In this document: positions 54,203 through 57,727 of the stretch, one piece after another
How the letters are laid out: every line of letters begins with the position of its first letter
Numbering within the stretch: the first letter of the stretch is position 1
Source of the DNA: Moritella dasanensis ArB 0140
GTDB taxonomy: Bacteria; Pseudomonadota; Gammaproteobacteria; Enterobacterales; Moritellaceae
Direction of reading: 5' to 3'
DNA length: 57,727 nt
Assembly (NCBI RefSeq): GCF_000276805.1
Contig: NZ_AKXQ01000031.1
Location: 1 to 57,727, forward strand
Notes under the pieces: generated by a model
What the model saw: only the letters and a program-made list of their open reading frames with translations
Told to the model about the DNA's origin: nothing
Databases searched by the model: none
Position numbers and translations under genes: made by a program

Positions 54203-55852
54203 ATGAAAATTGAAGATTCATTTTTACCTATTTTAATTATCCGCGATGGACAAATTAAGTCTTGTAATAAAGTGTTTTCAACACTGGTTGGTCTGACCTG
54301 TCTGAAAATTGTTGACATGAAAATCAATGACTTATTACGTTTGGATAATAACCAAAATATCAATAATACAAGTCAGTTATTCGATAATTTTTACGTGAGT
54401 GAAGTGGGGGTTTTTGCCACTGCTGAACTTGTCGATTGTAATTTTTATCATTTAAAAGTCGAGTTATATTGTAAAAAATTAGACCGTGACGAATTTAAAT
54501 TGTGTTTTAAAGTCATCGAAAATAAAGCCATAGATCCGATTTCAGGCCTGCCAAATGGCTGGGCAATGACTGCGCGAGCTACAAACTTATTCAATACTGT
54601 TCACTCTGCCACTCCTAAAATGCGCTTACTTGTACTCAGTGTTGATAATTTCTCGACCATCAATTTTCGATATGGCTTTGATGCTGGCGATAATTTTCTT
54701 GCTGTCTTTGGCAATAAGTTAAAGTCTGCAGTCCAAGACGATGGATTAGTTGTACGTTTTTCAAATGCCCGCTATGGTATTTTAATTGAAAACCAACATA
54801 AACTATCTCACGCTGATTTCACTGCATATATAACCCTGCTCAGTCAGGAGCTATGTGATTTATCACGTAAACCGTTAATCCTCGCCAGTGGTATAGCGAT
54901 CAATAAATCCATTAGTATCGGTATCAGCGGCGAGCATTGTGACTATGAGAGTTTTTTCGCGATGGAAATTGCTGGCGAAACGGCAATGAGAGAATCTGAA
55001 CGTCATAGTAACTCATATTATTGTTTTGCAAAGCCAGAATTGAAACCTCAGTTGATGACAGATAAACTCATTATTGATGAATTCCCTAATGCAATTTCAC
55101 AATGCTTAATTAAAATTCATTATCAACCACAATACGATCTCAGTAACAATGCGTTAGTCGGATTTGAGGCGTTATCACGTTGGATACATAAAGATTTAGG
55201 TTACATTGCACCTGACGTATTTATTCGGATCGCCGAAGAAATTGGCCTACACTTTGAATTTGATTTGTGGGTATTTACGCAAGTTTGTAACCAGATTGTA
55301 CAATGGCAAGAAGCCGGTATTTACACGCCAAGGATTGCCATTAACGTCTCTTTCAAAACGCTGGAAATGTCCAATTTTGTATCTCGTATCGCGGCGATCA
55401 TTGAAGAGTCTGGTTGTCCTAAAGACTTACTTGAAATTGAAGTGACCGAAACGGCTTCTATCAGTAATATGGCCATGTTAATTGACAATGTAAGAGCAGT
55501 AAAAGCACTCGGTATATACATTGCAATTGATGACTTTGGTACGGGTTATTCCTCACTAAGCTTAGTCAGGAAACTACGCTCATCGCTTGATACATTAAAA
55601 ATTGATCGTTCATTAGTCGCAGATATATGTTCATCAAAGCTAGATCGTGAATTTGCGCGCAAAGTGATTGGCTTGGGTGAAGTACTCGAGGTTAAAGTAC
55701 TTGCTGAAGGTGTTGAGACGTTAGCGCAGCGCGATCTTTTACAACAACTGGGTTGTGATTACGCACAAGGTTACTATTTTGACAAAGCCTTATCTAAACA
55801 AGATGCTGAGATCCTTATCATCAAGCAAACCTGCGAACAGCCGCGCTACTAA
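54203..55852 (+). CDS. Cyclic-di-GMP phosphodiesterase with degenerate GGDEF
   Basis: 549 residues with no signal peptide or transmembrane helix. An N-terminal PAS-like sensor (about 1-95) is followed by a GGDEF-type domain (about 105-260) in which the GGDEF motif is replaced by SNARYG, so it should not make c-di-GMP. The EAL domain (about 290-540) has the catalytic set: FEALSRW, INVSFKT, EIEVTET, DDFGTGYSS, LKIDRSLV, EGVET and QGYYF. It should hydrolyse c-di-GMP, the degenerate GGDEF perhaps sensing GTP. Single gene, divergent from the PilZ gene. Confidence 0.9.
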   Translation: MKIEDSFLPILIIRDGQIKSCNKVFSTLVGLTCLKIVDMKINDLLRLDNNQNINNTSQLFDNFYVSEVGVFATAELVDCNFYHLKVELYCKKLDRDEFKLCFKVIENKAIDPISGLPNGWAMTARATNLFNTVHSATPKMRLLVLSVDNFSTINFRYGFDAGDNFLAVFGNKLKSAVQDDGLVVRFSNARYGILIENQHKLSHADFTAYITLLSQELCDLSRKPLILASGIAINKSISIGISGEHCDYESFFAMEIAGETAMRESERHSNSYYCFAKPELKPQLMTDKLIIDEFPNAISQCLIKIHYQPQYDLSNNALVGFEALSRWIHKDLGYIAPDVFIRIAEEIGLHFEFDLWVFTQVCNQIVQWQEAGIYTPRIAINVSFKTLEMSNFVSRIAAIIEESGCPKDLLEIEVTETASISNMAMLIDNVRAVKALGIYIAIDDFGTGYSSLSLVRKLRSSLDTLKIDRSLVADICSSKLDREFARKVIGLGEVLEVKVLAEGVETLAQRDLLQQLGCDYAQGYYFDKALSKQDAEILIIKQTCEQPRY

Positions 55853-56033
55853 TAACGTTCAATAAATCGTCATCATTATTCATGAAACCTCGAAGATCCT
55901 GATATTTCCTTATTATTTATAAATATGTAGCCACTTTTGTATAAAGTTAGGATAATTTTCGATTTGTGACTGTCTGATTACTTGACCAGAACAACCACAA
56001 ACAGATAAACAATGATTATGAGAGGTTATTTCG

Positions 56034-56735
56034 ATGAACAGATATTTACTCGCAACCGTGTTGACGGCTAGTGCTTTCATTTCTCCCAGCCTGATGGCTG
56101 CAGAGGTAAGTTTCCCTCATTTAGAAACAACGGGAATGGGCGAAATTATCACTTCACCCGATATGGCTGTGTTTTCAGTACAAGTATCTGAAAATCGTAA
56201 GTCGGCTAAAGCAGCAAAATCTGCAGTTGATAATGTAATTGCGGCTTTCAATAAACGATTAGAGGCTCAAGGCGTTGTTCGTACAGATATTGAAAGTACC
56301 AATATTACATTACGTCCAGAGTATCAGTATAAGAAAGACAGCAAACCAGAACTGATAGGCTATCGAGCAAATCGTATCGTCAACGTTACTGTTCGTGATT
56401 TAGATAAACTCAATGACTATTTAGATGGGGCGCTTGGTGATGGCATCAATAGCATTACCAATATTCAATTAAAAGTCAGTGATGAATCTACATATATTGA
56501 ACAAGCGAGACAAGCGGCAATCGTCGATGCGAAAGAAAAAGCTGCATCGTTGGCAAAAGGCTTTGGCGAAAAAGTGGATGGTGTTTGGAAGATAACATAC
56601 AGAAATTCATCACCAAGACCAATGCTAATGCGCTCCATGGCAATGGACTCTACGGCTAATGTTGAATCAACTTATCAAGACGCTCAAATTATTATTCGTG
56701 ACCAGGTAGATGTTGTTTTCCGTCTCGAAGATTAA
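56034..56735 (+). CDS. SIMPL/DUF541 periplasmic protein (YggE-like)
   Basis: 233 residues. Signal peptide (about 1-22, ending LMAAE), then a SIMPL (DUF541) domain: TTGMGEIITSPDMAVFSVQV, AFNKRLEAQGV, IESTNITLRPEYQY, YRANRIVNVTVRDLDKL and the region of ARQAAIVDAKEKAASLAKGFG. It resembles E. coli YggE, linked to protection against oxidative stress, although the molecular role is unknown. GAGAGGT precedes the ATG. Single gene with its own strong terminator. Confidence 0.9.
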   Translation: MNRYLLATVLTASAFISPSLMAAEVSFPHLETTGMGEIITSPDMAVFSVQVSENRKSAKAAKSAVDNVIAAFNKRLEAQGVVRTDIESTNITLRPEYQYKKDSKPELIGYRANRIVNVTVRDLDKLNDYLDGALGDGINSITNIQLKVSDESTYIEQARQAAIVDAKEKAASLAKGFGEKVDGVWKITYRNSSPRPMLMRSMAMDSTANVESTYQDAQIIIRDQVDVVFRLED

Positions 56736-56744
56736 ACTGTTATT

Positions 56745-56781
56745 AAAAAAACGCCACACTGTTAGAGTGTGGCGTTTTTTT
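56745..56781. terminator. Terminator after the YggE-like gene
   Basis: AACGCCACACT, loop GTTAG, AGTGTGGCGTT flanked by an A-run and a T-run. It can work in both directions, ending the YggE-like gene and possibly the convergent lyase gene. Confidence 0.93.
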
Positions 56782-56844
56782 GATTATTTATTTAGAATGA
56801 CATTAATTAAAACTGAGTTAACTACTATAACGTAACTCTATAAT

Positions 56845-57727
56845 TTAACTCTTATAACTCAAAGGTTTAGTGCTGATCGCCACGTTATCAAAGTACGCAG
56901 TTGAATCTCGATCTACAGCCCAATCGCTATTATTACCACCATGCCATAACTGGAAGTATTGATAATTGATTGCGTATTTGCCATTTTCCGAAAATGTCAT
57001 ATCTGTTTTTTCAAGTACTTTAAAACCATTCACATAAATTTTAACAATGCCATTTGCTTGATTTGCATCGTTCATTTTTACGTATTGCTCAATTAAATAT
57101 GTTTTGTCACGTTTAAACGAAAAGTTCTTACCTTCATATTGATAATCAATTTCATCACCACATTTACTCGTTTTGTCTTGATGGTAAAAATAGCCAATTG
57201 CACGGCCGTCTTCACGGAACATCGAACGTAAACTAAAGCCATCATCTTCACCAACAGTATCACAACCGTCAGGCTTGGTGCTTACGTTTGGATTTAAGCC
57301 GGCTAAGCCAGGCATCTTACCACCCATAGAGAAATCGTAATCTTTACCGAATGTAATCTCATATGAAAAGTTTAATTCGTTAAATTCGTTTAAGTTTTTA
57401 CCACTCGAAATACCTTTTTTATAATGATCTTTTGGGTGGGTGATTGCTAATACCTTTGAACCGTCTTTATCGGTAATATTCGCACTACCAGTAATACTTT
57501 CCCATTCATTATTAAAGTCTGTGTCGAACATGTCTTCTGTATATTGACCGTTAGATCTGTCATTAAAGTTAACATAATCAATAACAGCCGAACTATTATA
57601 ATCGACACCAGGTACAACATCATGAATATTCGCAGGCGCATCTGGATCTGGTGTTGGATCTGGTGTTGGGTCTGGTGTTGGATCTGGTGTTGGATCTGGT
57701 GTTGGGTCTGGTGTTGGATCTGGTGTT
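56845..57727 (-). CDS. Secreted polysaccharide lyase, N-terminal part cut off by the window
   Basis: The frame is open to the window edge, so the start lies outside; an internal ATG at 57531 is in mid-domain and not a start. Visible on the minus strand: a (DPTP)n linker, then a catalytic-type domain with MGGKMPGLAGL, SLRSMFREDGRAIGYFYHQD, IEQYVKMNDANQANGIVKIY and FQLWHGGNNSDWAVDRDS. These are the hallmarks of PL14/PL20-type lyases (alginate or glucuronan), recognised by pattern only. A linker this long usually joins to a carbohydrate-binding or secretion module, which should lie beyond the window. The substrate is undetermined. Confidence 0.75.
   Translation of the reverse strand, partial: TPDPTPDPTPDPTPDPTPDPTPDPTPDPDAPANIHDVVPGVDYNSSAVIDYVNFNDRSNGQYTEDMFDTDFNNEWESITGSANITDKDGSKVLAITHPKDHYKKGISSGKNLNEFNELNFSYEITFGKDYDFSMGGKMPGLAGLNPNVSTKPDGCDTVGEDDGFSLRSMFREDGRAIGYFYHQDKTSKCGDEIDYQYEGKNFSFKRDKTYLIEQYVKMNDANQANGIVKIYVNGFKVLEKTDMTFSENGKYAINYQYFQLWHGGNNSDWAVDRDSTAYFDNVAISTKPLSYKS
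57644..57727 (-). repeat. 12-bp tandem repeat encoding the lyase linker
   Basis: Seven units of GG(A/G)TCTGGTGTT on the plus strand, coding on the minus strand for a threonine-proline-aspartate linker of four-residue repeats. The array continues past the window edge. Every unit keeps the reading frame. Confidence 0.9.

Noticed and set aside
54094..54363. Minus-strand ORF of 89 codons over the start of the EAL gene
   Set aside because: It overlaps the 5' end of a well-supported gene and shows no recognisable domain or ribosome-binding sequence.
56845..57531. Lyase gene starting at the ATG at 57531
   Set aside because: The same frame stays open upstream through a coherent domain and linker to the window edge, so the ATG is internal.
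57644..57727. 12-bp repeats considered as CRISPR or a regulatory microsatellite
   Set aside because: No spacers, and the repeat keeps the reading frame of a proline-threonine-aspartate linker in the lyase.

Overview
The window is about 58 kb of AT-rich chromosome from a marine-type gammaproteobacterium, most likely of the Alteromonadales/Moritella–Psychromonas–Shewanella kind. The evidence is gene content and order. There are two blocks with Escherichia coli-like synteny (rne/rluC/yceF/yceD/rpmF/plsX/fab/mltG/tmk/holB/ycfH and pyrD/zapC/rlmKL/uup/rmf/fabA/lonH). A third block matches prc–proQ–letA–letB–rsmF. In addition there are features typical of marine gammaproteobacteria: a 180-kDa-class NAD-glutamate dehydrogenase, GlyGly-CTERM-like tails, a DUF2960 protein and a secreted polysaccharide lyase. 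The genus is an inference. I found no phage, IS element, CRISPR array, tRNA or rRNA.

Layout. 1-2818: RNase E (3' end outside the window) with its promoter and structured leader. 2986-14037: rluC, yceF, the yceD–rpmF–plsX–fabD–fabG–acpP–fabF lipid operon (no fabH or pabC in it), then mltG–tmk–holB–ycfH and a small DUF2960 gene. 14103-19620: a three-gene operon on the minus strand encoding a membrane-anchored DUF2760 protein and two unusual Hsp70 paralogues, with a pair of operator-like repeats upstream. 19859-25384: rsmF, letB (seven MCE domains) and a letA split into two overlapping genes. 25611-36734: SOS-regulated yebG, proQ, prc, pepN and the giant glutamate dehydrogenase. 36825-48617: pyrD, zapC, rlmKL, a glutaredoxin-like gene, uup, a DUF3466 envelope protein, rmf, a doubtful orphan, fabA with a FabR-type operator, and lonH. 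48840-57727: DUF2058, Tim44-like protein, a secreted trypsin-like protease, an L,D-transpeptidase facing the Braun lipoprotein gene, a PilZ protein, a GGDEF/EAL phosphodiesterase, a YggE-like protein and a truncated polysaccharide lyase.

Together the genes cover fatty acid and phospholipid synthesis (PlsX, FabD/G/F/A, ACP), envelope construction and lipid transport (MltG, LetA/LetB, Prc, Lpp, L,D-transpeptidase), RNA processing and ribosome modification (RNase E, RluC, RsmF, RlmKL, ProQ, Rmf, YceD), nucleotide synthesis (PyrD, Tmk), and protein and amino-acid turnover (PepN, GDH, LonH). Most are housekeeping genes. The least understood part is the DUF2760/Hsp70/Hsp70-DUF3731 operon. It carries its own presumptive control region and an internal terminator and has no J-protein or nucleotide exchange factor beside it, so it is the best candidate here for an undescribed system.
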